Below are positions 7,339 to 16,220 of a stretch of DNA of 64,000 nucleotides, one piece after another. The position numbers and the translations under genes are program-made. The first letter of the stretch is position 1; each line of letters begins with the position of its first letter. The notes under the pieces were generated by a model. That model saw only the letters and a program-made list of their open reading frames with translations, was not told the DNA's origin and did no database searches. The stretch is taken from positions 1-64,000 of IMG/VR virus record IMGVR_UViG_3300027851_001140; one strand, given 5' to 3'. Origin of the DNA: a virus.

Positions 7339-10088
7339 GGGATCACTATCCCTTCCTGAATTCTGAGTAATATTTGAGTAGCTGAGATGGCAAAGCCAAG
7401 CTCAATGACCAAGTCACCACTACCAACAGGGGCAGTGCTAGTCAAGCCCCCAGCAACGGTGTCAAGATAGTAGCGCGTCCCAGCAGTTAAACCGGACAGG
7501 CCGCCCACAATGCCAGATGTCTGTACAATGACTGGATTGCCTATGGTATTGCTTGTCAACGCAATACCTGCAACGAACTGATCACCATTATCGGCATCGG
7601 CCAGGTCAACAGTGCCCGACCCGTTGACAATAACTACCTGACCTGCCGTGATTGTAGCGGCTGCATTAAGGGTGAATCGATCGCTAGATCCTGTTTTTAA
7701 TTCATTCAACGCACCAATAATAGAAGACGCCGCGAAAGACCCATCCAAATCTGTATCACCAGGCTCATTTAGGAATATGGGTGAAGCCATCGAATTGGCA
7801 GAGAACACTATATCCGACGTCAGGCCATCAACAGTAACACCCGTAGATTCCAAGGTGAGGCCACCAGACGCGGTAGTAAGAATTTGCCCTGCTCTAAAGG
7901 TTAGTGTGCCATCTGCAAAACGGTAGGATGCCTGTCCACCACATGCAAAACCAATGGTATTGGTTGTGAACTGATACACGCCAGTATCAGTATCAGAGGT
8001 AAAAGTAAAGGTAGGTGTGCCACTGCCTCCAAGTGTGCCCTGAAAGGAGGAGTTTGACGCAGATCGAAAAAGACCATCGGCTGATACAAGAGACGAGCTA
8101 ATGGACATTCGGCTAGTGCCAGATATGGATATTCCTATATTTCCTGGGGCGGGCCTATTGAAACCAGTCCCTGTATCTCCTGCAAAGGAATAAGCGGGAG
8201 TAGCTGTTGGGGCTCCAGCAACAGCCAAAACCTGACCCGTGAAAGCACGGGAGCCATTAACAAGTATGTATTGAGTATGATCGTCATCAGCCAAGCCTGA
8301 CAGGGCACCGTGGTCGGTAATACCGGGAGAAGCCTTTAACTCATTTAGGGCACCAATAATGGATGTTGAAGTGAAGCCAACAAGGTTAGTATCCACTACA
8401 TCATTGAACGGAATAGGAGCGATGTTTCCATTTGCCTGGAATGTGAGATCAGTCTGAGCTAGAAGAATAATATTTTGAGTTGTCTCAAGTGCTCCTATTT
8501 GTACATTACCATAATTTCCAGCGCCTCCGTTGGCGTCTCCTCCATCAATAGCAATAGTACCACCGAGACCACTAAATCCCTGGCCAAAACCACCAACAAT
8601 GGCAACGTTTCCTCCGTCAGGGGCACCCGCAGACAACACGTTACCAGCGTCACCGCCACGAATGTTAACGACACCACCAAAACCTGGCGGGGCACTACCT
8701 GCTCCAGCACCTCCAGTTCCGCCAATGATTGACACGGTACCACCAGCGGTGCCTGCAGAGACTACTACAGCAGGAGCACCAGTACCGCCCTGAATAGATA
8801 CTTCTCCAGCAGTGCCTGGTCCATCAACACCCGCCGAACCACCTGCATTTCCAGCAGAGATTTGAACGTTGCCTCCGTTACCCTCTGATGCAGCAGAAGC
8901 TCCATTGATGATGACACTGCCTCCGTTTCCGGTTCTGCCTCCGTCATTTGTGCCAGGTGCACCGCCCTCTATAGTTACAGTACCTCCATTACCTACAAAG
9001 TTAGAGGTAAAACCGTAACCGCCCTGTCCAGCAACAATGATTACGGACCCACCCGTACCACAGGGTAAGAACTCTGAACCAGAGCCACTCCCAGCAGCAA
9101 TGGTGATGAGGCCCCCTGTGTTGACGCTGCTTCCGGATAAGTCATTACCTGCGCTTCCAGAGAAGATGTCGACATTACCTCCTCCAGCGGGAGATCCAGC
9201 ACCACCATCGTCTCCTCCGTCCCCAGAAGACAAAACTACGGGTCCACCTTGGCCTGCTAGGTTGCCGTTACCTCCAGCCCCAGCGTAAAGATATACACCA
9301 CCACCAGATCCGCCATTAGAAACGTTCTGGAGACCTCCATCATTGGCCACTATTTGAATATTAGACCCATTGATGTCGTCTGCTGCCTGAACGCCTGAGC
9401 CGCTATTTATAGTGAGAGCCTCTGACCCTTGAAAAATGAAGGTAGGTGCTATACCGCTAACAGGGCTGCTGGTATTTATATTAACGCCATTGGCAGCAGC
9501 GATAGTAACAATATCGCTGTCACCGCCTGCGAGATCGGTATCAACGAAGGTATCACCATCCCCGTCTTCTATTCTTGATCCTCCACCGCCACCGGAACCA
9601 AGCTGTGTCCAAGAAGTTGCGCCAGCAGCCGTCTTTATCCAAGCAGTGCCGTTAGTTTGGAGAAGAAGGGACCCAGCAGGAGGATTGATGCTTCCGTTGG
9701 TGCCGCTGACAGTGGGGTTGGAACCGCTTCCGATCAGAATTCGTACAGACCCGTCCACCCCGTACGTAGGAGCACCTTGCGGGTCTAATAGGATGCCACT
9801 GGAATAAGAAAGGTTTGTACCGTTTATCCAGTCACCAAAGGAGGCAAGTGTACCATCCCCAAGAACAGAAAAAACTGTACTGGACCCGTCCGATACTGAT
9901 AGAGCAGAAGAAGATGACGGTACAGGAGAAAGAGGAATAACAGATAGAGGAGACGATACTCCCCCCGACACTGCAATCGTGTCTATCAAAAGCCTGTCAG
10001 TGGAGGGGTCAGCTTGAGATTGAACCCTATTTACGGGTCCTAATCCAGTTCCCTCAAAGTTTACTCCAACAAACTTTAGATCCGCCAT
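7335..10088 (-). CDS. Large tail fibre with glycine-rich repeat region
   Basis: A 917-residue protein. Residues 1-160 are an N-terminal attachment region. Residues from about 165 to 550 are a repetitive Gly/Ala/Asn-rich stretch with units of roughly 22-30 residues of the form GGxVxIxGGxxG, likely a beta-helix or polyglycine sandwich. Around residue 590 there is DHGALSGLADDDHTQYILVNG, a module common in fibres and nearly identical to one in the 1039-residue fibre at 61300. Two copies of SIIGALNELK occur before and after it. The C-terminal 110 residues resemble the LTAGTRYYLD-type domain also seen in the gene at 32396-32989. The ATG follows its upstream neighbour by 17 bases. Confidence 0.8.
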   Translation of the reverse strand: MADLKFVGVNFEGTGLGPVNRVQSQADPSTDRLLIDTIAVSGGVSSPLSVIPLSPVPSSSSALSVSDGSSTVFSVLGDGTLASFGDWINGTNLSYSSGILLDPQGAPTYGVDGSVRILIGSGSNPTVSGTNGSINPPAGSLLLQTNGTAWIKTAAGATSWTQLGSGGGGGSRIEDGDGDTFVDTDLAGGDSDIVTIAAANGVNINTSSPVSGIAPTFIFQGSEALTINSGSGVQAADDINGSNIQIVANDGGLQNVSNGGSGGGVYLYAGAGGNGNLAGQGGPVVLSSGDGGDDGGAGSPAGGGNVDIFSGSAGNDLSGSSVNTGGLITIAAGSGSGSEFLPCGTGGSVIIVAGQGGYGFTSNFVGNGGTVTIEGGAPGTNDGGRTGNGGSVIINGASAASEGNGGNVQISAGNAGGSAGVDGPGTAGEVSIQGGTGAPAVVVSAGTAGGTVSIIGGTGGAGAGSAPPGFGGVVNIRGGDAGNVLSAGAPDGGNVAIVGGFGQGFSGLGGTIAIDGGDANGGAGNYGNVQIGALETTQNIILLAQTDLTFQANGNIAPIPFNDVVDTNLVGFTSTSIIGALNELKASPGITDHGALSGLADDDHTQYILVNGSRAFTGQVLAVAGAPTATPAYSFAGDTGTGFNRPAPGNIGISISGTSRMSISSSLVSADGLFRSASNSSFQGTLGGSGTPTFTFTSDTDTGVYQFTTNTIGFACGGQASYRFADGTLTFRAGQILTTASGGLTLESTGVTVDGLTSDIVFSANSMASPIFLNEPGDTDLDGSFAASSIIGALNELKTGSSDRFTLNAAATITAGQVVIVNGSGTVDLADADNGDQFVAGIALTSNTIGNPVIVQTSGIVGGLSGLTAGTRYYLDTVAGGLTSTAPVGSGDLVIELGFAISATQILLRIQEGIVIP

Positions 10089-10105
10089 GCCTGTAGATAA
10101 GACAA

Positions 10106-10492
10106 TTAGGAAGAGAGTCCTACCGCCAGAGAAACTGATATTATGCCAAGAAGAAAACCAACTCCAAGCATGAATACATTTCCATGCTTATCCCACCAAC
10201 TAACTTTCGACAATTCTCTAATTCTATCCCTCTGGTCCTCAATGAATGTGTCTCGAAGAGATGAACTTAGAGTCAGCTCTTGAGTTCTGGCAGCAAGTTC
10301 TACTGTCAATCTCTCTACCGAAGCAGAATCCTCCACGCACTGAATAGCGTGTTCTTCTGTGATGAGAAGCCCTGAAAAGGGAGCAGGCCTACCTTCTAGT
10401 AACGGAACTGACAACCGAAATGGCTGAGCCAAAACAGATGAAGGAAACATAAGTATCGCAAGGATAATTATGGCAATTGTTTTTATGGTCAT
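10106..10492 (-). CDS. Secreted, C-terminally anchored protein; possible spanin-like lysis protein
   Basis: The ATG at 10492 is chosen because it overlaps the upstream TGA (ATGA); another ATG four codons earlier is possible. The 128-residue product has a clear signal peptide (hydrophobic MTIKTIAIIILAILMFPSSVLA, probable cut after VLA), an alpha-helical middle with charged heptads, and a C-terminal membrane helix (about residues 104-124). A protein held at both ends is the layout of single-gene spanins such as T1 gp11, which fuse the outer and inner membranes at lysis, but no lipobox Cys is present after the signal peptide. Together with the two upstream membrane or basic proteins it may form a lysis cassette. 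Function inferred. Confidence 0.5.
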   Translation of the reverse strand: MTIKTIAIIILAILMFPSSVLAQPFRLSVPLLEGRPAPFSGLLITEEHAIQCVEDSASVERLTVELAARTQELTLSSSLRDTFIEDQRDRIRELSKVSWWDKHGNVFMLGVGFLLGIISVSLAVGLSS

Positions 10493-10857
10493 CTTGGGTT
10501 CCACCAGTCGGGTTTACCTGGCTTTACATCCTTAGGGTGTGGTCCTTTTCGCCTCTCCTTGTACGGAAGTGCCCCCATAGGAAAGTAAGCTTCTACGTCC
10601 TCATCATCTGCCTCATCTTCAGTAGAAGAGGCGGGAGGCTCTAGCTTACCGTCATTATCAGCGTCTACCACTTCTATTGGAGGCTCATTTTTCCTCTCAT
10701 CCAAAAGAGAATCAGATAGAAGCTTGTCTGTGTCCTTCCTGTCAGGTCTAGCCAGCAGTAGGGACACGTGAGTAAGCCTTTTAAATAGGGACGGGTGTCC
10801 TCTTCTAAGAGACAGTGAGGCAATCTTTGATAGTCTTGCTGATAAATACTGAGTCAT
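10489..10857 (-). CDS. Unknown small protein in putative lysis cassette
   Basis: A 122-residue protein with a basic N-terminal half (LSKIASLSLRRGHPSLFKRLTH) and an acidic middle (residues 64-90, many Asp and Glu), ending in a Pro/Lys/Trp-rich tail. There is no signal peptide or membrane helix and I recognise no family. AGGA lies 4 bases before the ATG. It overlaps the downstream signal-peptide gene by four bases and follows a membrane protein gene by 26 bases, so the three are probably translated together. Function unknown. Confidence 0.55.
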   Translation of the reverse strand: MTQYLSARLSKIASLSLRRGHPSLFKRLTHVSLLLARPDRKDTDKLLSDSLLDERKNEPPIEVVDADNDGKLEPPASSTEDEADDEDVEAYFPMGALPYKERRKGPHPKDVKPGKPDWWNPR

Positions 10858-10883
10858 GAGGTCCTAATGCACCAAGTAAGGCA

Positions 10884-11309
10884 TCAGCTCTCCGATGAAG
10901 GTGGAGTAAGGCTGTCCACCCCAGGAAGGTCGATGTCTATTCCCTTGTTCTTAAGGTAACCCTTGAAGAAAGCCCAGACGAACAAGGAAACAACTCCTGC
11001 CCCGGCAAAGTACACTACACCAGAAACTAAGGACCAGGCGGGAGAAGCAGATTCAGGGTTTGTCCACAGAAGACCTAGCACTCCTCCTGACATAATGGGA
11101 TGTAATGGAAGCGTTTCTCTTCCCCACCACCAGAAAGACTGCCTCTCCCAAAACTTATACCAAGGCCCAGTAGATTTTCTGTAGGCCCGTTCCCTAGTAA
11201 AAACACTCTTACTAGTGAACTGTCCTATAACAGCAAAAATGGCTGTTACCATTACAAATGGCCAATGAGGTAAAATGTAGTCACTAAAGATAGAGGCGAG
11301 GTCTTCCAT
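10884..11309 (-). CDS. Multi-pass membrane protein, holin-like candidate
   Basis: A 141-residue protein with hydrophobic segments near residues 12-30, 70-82 and 90-115, separated by a Trp/Arg/Lys-rich loop (RKSTGPWYKFWERQSFWWWGRE). The C-terminus is Pro/Ser-rich and acidic. Small size, two or three membrane helices and a place next to a signal-peptide plus C-terminal-anchor protein are compatible with a holin, but this loop is long for one. A membrane-linked structural or superinfection role is an alternative. Only the membrane character is directly visible. Confidence 0.5.
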   Translation of the reverse strand: MEDLASIFSDYILPHWPFVMVTAIFAVIGQFTSKSVFTRERAYRKSTGPWYKFWERQSFWWWGRETLPLHPIMSGGVLGLLWTNPESASPAWSLVSGVVYFAGAGVVSLFVWAFFKGYLKNKGIDIDLPGVDSLTPPSSES

Positions 11310-11310
11310 G

Positions 11311-11568
11311 TCAAACCGTCCAGGTAGTTGTTACGTTCCACCTATACTCTCTTTTAGCATTAGACAAAACACTACTGCTGATAAGAGAACAAGTGAAAGT
11401 AGAAGAAGAGGGTGCTCCTACTTCTTCACGTACATAAGAGGACAGCTGATTAAGTAAATATCCGCAGGGGTCGGTCAACGTGTCAAAAGTAGTGTACACC
11501 ACAACTATACTCTGAGAACGAGTCTCTGACTGTACACTGACGGATAATTGACTGCCTCTAAGTGTCAC
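11311..11568 (-). CDS. Unknown small beta-rich tail-region protein
   Basis: An 85-residue protein, beta-rich, with alternating Ser/Thr and Val/Leu and two cysteines (C33 and C60) and no signal peptide. It overlaps the propeller-like gene upstream by four bases (ATGA), so the two are translationally linked and may act together at the tail periphery. No family recognised. Confidence 0.55.
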   Translation of the reverse strand: MTLRGSQLSVSVQSETRSQSIVVVYTTFDTLTDPCGYLLNQLSSYVREEVGAPSSSTFTCSLISSSVLSNAKREYRWNVTTTWTV

Positions 11569-13115
11569 TCCTGCTCTCCTATAACAATGACTTCCTTGAT
11601 GGAGGTCTCTCTTATAAGATCTCGCAGGTCGGCGTTTACCTTTAGTCTAAACTGGAAAAAGTCAGAGGCTGGAACACTGTCTGTTTGACTAAGGATTTGC
11701 CACACTCCTGTTGAAGATGTACGATATTCCACTTGTACCTTTGAGGAAGCTACGGTGCCCTTGACCAAATAACCATGGAGGGACACAGGCACAGTAAATT
11801 CCATAGGAGAAAACAAAACAAGGTTTTCTCCCTCGTAGGAGTTCTCACTAAAACGCACTATTCTGTTATTAGTAGAATCGTGAAATAAAGAGAAATTAAG
11901 TAGCACACCGTCTACAGACAGAATGTCAGAACCTACAGCCTGTACAACTCCTGTAGAGGGAAAGAAATAAGGGGAGTTTCTGTTGCTACTATTTTCGTCA
12001 ATACCGTAATAACCAAAAGTGTATAGATGCTTTAGTGTAACAAGATCAAACACTTCTACACCAGGAGAGTTAGTCAGGTACAACCTTCTCCTGTTTACAT
12101 CTACATGGATTTTACTAGCAGCCGTGACTGCAAATCCATTTCCCCTAAACTCCAGGTAACCCCTCAGGTATCCATTGCTGGAGAGACCAGTTACGGAAAG
12201 AGCGCCAACCTCAAAAGGACGAGACGTGTTCAAGGAGTCGGAAGACAAGATCCACAGAGAAGATATTTCAGGATCGTAATACAGTCCGCTTGGAAGCACT
12301 ACCTGACCCTGATGAAGAGATTGCCCGTTGTTTAGAGCAACGTACTGACCAAAAGTAATAGCGGGAAGAGCCGCCAAGTTAAAAGATGCTACAAAGCCTG
12401 GACCAGTGGCTCCTACCGGAATGCTTACCCCTCCACACGAAACGTAAAGAGTCGAAGTTTCTGGGTCATAAGCCAGATCTGTAGGCGTGTCCAACTCACT
12501 AGCGTCAGGAAGTCCTGCAGACCCCGAGGTACCAAAGCTAACGACGGGAGTAAAGGTCTCAGTATCGTAAATGTGAAGAGTGTGCTGCTGGCTTACTATT
12601 GCTATGTACTCTGTTCCAGATTGAGTAAATACTATGGATGAAACTGGATTTCCATACCCAGTAATAGTATTGTCAAATCCAGGAACTGCTCCTAAAATCT
12701 GACCATACTCATTCAAGTAGAAGACTCCGGCACTAGCATCTGTTACATAGTATCTACGTCCATCCGGAAGAGTCCCGTAGGGAACAGTTGTGACGGTACC
12801 CAAGGCGTCGTCACTTCTCTGCCATATCTTTCTCACGTCTGATATGTTTGCCTCCAAAAACCCTTGAACTACCTTTCCAGCTCCTTTTGGCTCAAAACGT
12901 ATCTCCCTTCTGTTAGAATCTGGAACCAATAGCCCAGAGGAAGAAGATACCTTAGTAGTATCAAGTCGTATGTTATGGTCTGGCGTCAAGGCACTTATGT
13001 GATCGGCCAAGGCCTGTGCATAAGCTGCATTAGACAACACAGAGTTTTGGTTAACAGTTTGTTGGTTAGACACAACAAGCTGAAGAAAAGTCTTGAAATT
13101 TTCGAAGAGAATCAT
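11565..13115 (-). CDS. Beta-propeller-like tail protein
   Basis: A 516-residue protein. Residues 1-80 look helical (QLVVSNQQTVNQNSVLSNAAYAQ). Residues 95-400 have recurring strands of the NHL/YVTN propeller type, for example YYVTDASAGVFYLNEYGQILG, EYIAIVSQQHTLHIYDTETF, PTDLAYDPETSTLYVSCG, KIHVDVNRRRLYLTNSPGVEVFDL. Such propellers bind ligands or partner proteins. A C-terminal part (about 430-510) resembles an Ig-like domain. It is unlike the other fibres of the window. A tail-periphery or receptor-contact role is inferred from the neighbourhood. The propeller call rests on strand patterns, not on a profile search. Confidence 0.55.
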   Translation of the reverse strand: MILFENFKTFLQLVVSNQQTVNQNSVLSNAAYAQALADHISALTPDHNIRLDTTKVSSSSGLLVPDSNRREIRFEPKGAGKVVQGFLEANISDVRKIWQRSDDALGTVTTVPYGTLPDGRRYYVTDASAGVFYLNEYGQILGAVPGFDNTITGYGNPVSSIVFTQSGTEYIAIVSQQHTLHIYDTETFTPVVSFGTSGSAGLPDASELDTPTDLAYDPETSTLYVSCGGVSIPVGATGPGFVASFNLAALPAITFGQYVALNNGQSLHQGQVVLPSGLYYDPEISSLWILSSDSLNTSRPFEVGALSVTGLSSNGYLRGYLEFRGNGFAVTAASKIHVDVNRRRLYLTNSPGVEVFDLVTLKHLYTFGYYGIDENSSNRNSPYFFPSTGVVQAVGSDILSVDGVLLNFSLFHDSTNNRIVRFSENSYEGENLVLFSPMEFTVPVSLHGYLVKGTVASSKVQVEYRTSSTGVWQILSQTDSVPASDFFQFRLKVNADLRDLIRETSIKEVIVIGEQE

Positions 13116-13122
13116 CCTTACC

Positions 13123-13692
13123 TCACAAGGAAATAATAACTCGATAAGAGGTAACGTGATTTAGCGTCTTCACATTCAGTGGCTGGTGCGCAATGGCGAA
13201 GGCGAAAAATGTACCTATTTCGAAAGGAAACGGAGAATCAATAATCTGAGCAAGAAGAGCTATCTCACCTATGCCAGCAGCAAGCTCGTCTCGACCAATC
13301 CTGGCAACAAATGATTTAGAAGTCCCATCGAGAGTAGCAGTCTCTACTAAATCAATGGTATCCCTGTACACTTCCGACACAAGAGATGTCGCAGTGGGGT
13401 CCACAGAAGTGGCAGACAATGGGTTGGCAGGATCGTATCCAGATGTTCCTACGGCATAATGGGTAATTCTTATACTGGTTCCATCGGTGATAGACCTAGC
13501 AAGATATTGACGAGCTATATCTGTAACCGAAGCAACCACAGAGGATACGCCCCCAAATGGAGCAGAACCACTGACAGAAAATCCTATACATCCCGCTTCA
13601 GGAGGCCAGTGAGCAGCAAAAGCTGCATCCAATATAAATCCTCCCCCCACAAAGGGAGACGAGGAAGAAAAGTCTGAGGAGAAACTAGCCAT
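13123..13692 (-). CDS. Tail-periphery protein, paralogue of 25255-25731
   Basis: A 189-residue protein. The C-terminal half has TDGTSIRITHYAVGTSGYDP and ends with TFFAFAIAHQPLNVKTLNHVTSYRVIISL-like strands. The same order (VVGANGHDxxxP ... TQFLFAIANFPLRFKT) occurs in the 158-residue protein at 25255, so they are homologous. The pattern of a helix with 'MxATG' followed by 'AVGxxxYxP' recalls the N-terminal domain of collar-fibre proteins (DUF3751-like), which joins fibres to the baseplate. This link is by memory of the motif and is uncertain. It overlaps the upstream gene by eight bases. Confidence 0.6.
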   Translation of the reverse strand: MASFSSDFSSSSPFVGGGFILDAAFAAHWPPEAGCIGFSVSGSAPFGGVSSVVASVTDIARQYLARSITDGTSIRITHYAVGTSGYDPANPLSATSVDPTATSLVSEVYRDTIDLVETATLDGTSKSFVARIGRDELAAGIGEIALLAQIIDSPFPFEIGTFFAFAIAHQPLNVKTLNHVTSYRVIISL

Positions 13693-14077
13693 CTAGTACA
13701 TCTCTGGGGTCAAAGTCGTCGTAAACTTTGTAGATAAAGTTGTGAAGGACTCCGCCTATTTCGCAGTTTGGAACATTCTTGCTGTCTAGCAGATAAAGAA
13801 GACAACACCAAAACGTGTCATCATAGCGTGTCTTTCTAGGAAGTAAGTCTAATATCACTTCCTTCATGTATCGTGCTAGAGAGATAGGTGAGTCATCCTG
13901 TGGAGGAGACGCTGCAACTGCATCTGCTATCTTGTTAGCTAGTGACAATTGAGGGTAGGAATTCTGTATGGCCAGATCATATACAGCACGTATTCCAGGG
14001 CCCTGAGATCTGGCTGACGCGTAGAATCTCTGCCTGTTAATAAGCTCCTGCGGGTCAGAAAGTGCATGCTTATACAT
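13685..14077 (-). CDS. Unknown helical protein between paired tail genes
   Basis: The ATG at 14077 (MYKHALSD) overlaps the TAA of the upstream gene as TAATG and is preferred over an in-frame ATG 33 bases earlier. The 130-residue product is mainly helical, has Cys and aromatic residues in the C-terminal half (DDTFWCCLLYLLDSKNVPNC) and is acidic at the end. No family recognised. Its position in a run of tail-fibre genes suggests a structural or chaperone role. Confidence 0.55.
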   Translation of the reverse strand: MYKHALSDPQELINRQRFYASARSQGPGIRAVYDLAIQNSYPQLSLANKIADAVAASPPQDDSPISLARYMKEVILDLLPRKTRYDDTFWCCLLYLLDSKNVPNCEIGGVLHNFIYKVYDDFDPRDVLDG

Positions 14078-15198
14078 TAGGGCTGAGGCACCTTTCCGTT
14101 CCACACGCAACCAATACCGTTACCCAAAACGTAGGAATTGTTCGAGTTGAGAGGAGTGCGGTTAGCTACAACATCGTTTAGGAGCCTGACTGCAGGTACT
14201 CTTCCCCGAAAGGACTGATTAGGAGACCGTAGAAAAACAATAGCGTCATAGTCATCTGTCTGAGAAGAGCGAGGATTTGTGGCGGCAGGAGCAAGCGACA
14301 GAGAATCAACCCCAGAAGAGAGCAGTGTCTTTTGTGCCATGTATACAGGAGTGAGAACTCCGGAAGAGTTAAGCATCTCTCCTACAACAAAATTGTCTGA
14401 TATGGTGGTGTCTCTAGACAAATTGTCTGTTGGGCCAGGAGAGGTGGTAGACCCAAATATAGCACTGAAATCCAGATCCTTAGGAACCCCTGCTTCAGAA
14501 GGGGAGTGAAAAGGAACTAGGGATCCGAACCACAAGGCGTTTCTATCTGCTAATGCGCCTCCTGGCGGATCCTCGGACCAGATAAAAACGTATCCAACCT
14601 GAGCGTCGGACACACAAAATGTCCTAGAAACCGAAGAAGGTAACCAATGAGAGGAGGATACTGGAAGAAGCCAACTAGTGGTGCCTATGTCCCAGCCACC
14701 AGAAAATCCGAACTCAAACTCTAATGCCGCAGGTGCAGCATTTACTATAATCCTTACCTGCCAGGTGGGTCCTGTGGTGGAAGCGTTTTGAACAACAAAA
14801 AAATCACCGTTGTTTGGAGGAGAGGCGGTGTCAAAAACAGCGTATTCCACGTCTGTAGAGTCTATATTGAGAATAGCTGTGCTGTCTAGATTTACTCGTG
14901 TTGGAGATATGAAAGCGGTTATCTCCGCAATGAAACAATTAGACGGGTTAGAAGAATCCCTGATAGCAAGATGCTTGCCAACAAAGGTGGCGTCAAAAAC
15001 AGGATTGGTGTCGTAGAAAGCCTGTGGAGTGGAACTGTTTATGACCCCAGTAGACCCACTGTAGAATAGAGTGGACCAATTAGGTCCGTTTGCCTCTATC
15101 ACGGGCATTTCGTTGACAAAAGACATCCAATGATACAGTACATGAGCCTGAATCTGATGAGACGCAGTAGGTGTGTTATGAAGGTGCTTAGCAACCAT
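14077..15198 (-). CDS. Tail structural protein, paralogue of 19133-20197
   Basis: A 373-residue beta-rich protein. The middle contains NGDFFVVQNASTTGPTWQVR, which lines up with TNYFVLQGIAGSSAPLWQAR in the gene at 19133-20197, followed in both by IVNAA and a W-D or W-rich strand. The C-termini also match in order (RG ... R..... D..... NG ... VLGNGIGCVWNG against LSLGNGLAVEWDG). The N-terminal helix (SHQIQAHVLYHWMSFV) corresponds to ARTVHFLMRELLVYSL. The two are therefore ancient duplicates. A role in the tail periphery or baseplate is inferred from the neighbours. No enzyme motif seen. Confidence 0.65.
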   Translation of the reverse strand: MVAKHLHNTPTASHQIQAHVLYHWMSFVNEMPVIEANGPNWSTLFYSGSTGVINSSTPQAFYDTNPVFDATFVGKHLAIRDSSNPSNCFIAEITAFISPTRVNLDSTAILNIDSTDVEYAVFDTASPPNNGDFFVVQNASTTGPTWQVRIIVNAAPAALEFEFGFSGGWDIGTTSWLLPVSSSHWLPSSVSRTFCVSDAQVGYVFIWSEDPPGGALADRNALWFGSLVPFHSPSEAGVPKDLDFSAIFGSTTSPGPTDNLSRDTTISDNFVVGEMLNSSGVLTPVYMAQKTLLSSGVDSLSLAPAATNPRSSQTDDYDAIVFLRSPNQSFRGRVPAVRLLNDVVANRTPLNSNNSYVLGNGIGCVWNGKVPQP

Positions 15199-15215
15199 GA
15201 CTGTATTTTACCGAA

Positions 15216-16220
15216 CTATTCTTGAGGTTTTTTAGGTAAATTCTCTAATGATTCTTCGTACTTCAACTTCATCTTCCGCAAAGAATCATTTATTTGCTTT
15301 CTTTGAGAAGAGTTTAGCGCTACAGACTGAATCACTATGGTGTTAAGGGCAAGAACGGCAGCGAGAAGACCCTTGCACGCTACATAAGTACCTGGCTGCA
15401 GATCTTCTCTGGCCCTATTTGCTGCCGTCAACAAAACCTGACCTAATGTGGCAGCTTTGGTGGCAGAAGATTGAATAAGCCCAAACACTCGCTCCGTAGA
15501 AAACTTTAGGACTTCTTGAAGGTCAGAATCGTGCTTCTTTACGGCCGCTCGACAAGCATCTATGGAGTTTTCATGGGTTCCGATGAATTTACGGAACTCC
15601 TCTGGATCTTCTGATTTGGAAGTAGGCTCTGCCCTACTAAGCTGCTTTTGTACGTTCTGATCCGTTTTTCTTTGATGCTGATCTCTTCCCTGCTGTGGTT
15701 TTATTTCTCTCTCAAGGCCAGAAAGGGCTTCGTCAAATTCCGGATCAAAGGTATCGGGGTCAGACTCTTCTTCCTGAGAGGTGTCGTTCGATCCAGCGGC
15801 GTTAGCCTGTCGTATCAAGGCATTGGTGTAAGCCACCAAAGCCTTATAGGCAGTAAGAAATGAAGAAAGAGCAAGTTTAGACAGGGCATTTATCTGATCC
15901 TCAGTCTTCTTTTTCTGAGTCAGAAACGGAACAGTTCTATAGACTGTGCGCCAGAACAGTCTCTTGTAAGCTTTGTCAGCATAATTATTAGGAATTCTCT
16001 CTTTGATTAGAGAATCTAACTGGTCTTTTGCTGACGTAGGTGACACAAGTTCTGCTGCTACGCGTTCATAATATTTAAGGGAACGCTCCAAGCCTTCAGA
16101 TGCGGATTTAAGAGACTTCTGAGTAGCAGGGTCCATACCTCCGGAAAGCGAAACCACCTTACCCAAAGATAAGCTTATGGAATCACTAACCTTTTCTGGT
16201 AAGTTGGAAGATATGGACAT
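15216..16220 (-). CDS. Coiled-coil protein, function unknown
   Basis: A 334-residue, almost wholly helical protein. Residues 30-140 and 210-330 carry heptad-like hydrophobic spacing. Residues 145-205 are a charged, low-complexity linker rich in Glu, Asp, Gln and Lys. There is a moderately hydrophobic helix near residues 275-300 (GLLAAVLALNTIVIQSVAL), which might be buried in a bundle. It overlaps the upstream gene by one base and belongs to a four-gene helical block (15216-19128). A virion scaffold, tape-measure or chaperone role can be imagined, but none is shown. Confidence 0.6.
   Translation of the reverse strand: MSISSNLPEKVSDSISLSLGKVVSLSGGMDPATQKSLKSASEGLERSLKYYERVAAELVSPTSAKDQLDSLIKERIPNNYADKAYKRLFWRTVYRTVPFLTQKKKTEDQINALSKLALSSFLTAYKALVAYTNALIRQANAAGSNDTSQEEESDPDTFDPEFDEALSGLEREIKPQQGRDQHQRKTDQNVQKQLSRAEPTSKSEDPEEFRKFIGTHENSIDACRAAVKKHDSDLQEVLKFSTERVFGLIQSSATKAATLGQVLLTAANRAREDLQPGTYVACKGLLAAVLALNTIVIQSVALNSSQRKQINDSLRKMKLKYEESLENLPKKPQE

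Noticed and set aside
8495-8962. Minus-strand open frames inside the 917-residue fibre
   Set aside because: They are other-frame readings of the repetitive Gly-rich DNA, with no starts that fit a ribosome site.
9037-9807. Pro-rich plus-strand open frames
   Set aside because: They are the reverse reading of the Gly-rich fibre repeats (GGC/GGA codons read as Pro or Ser), not genes.
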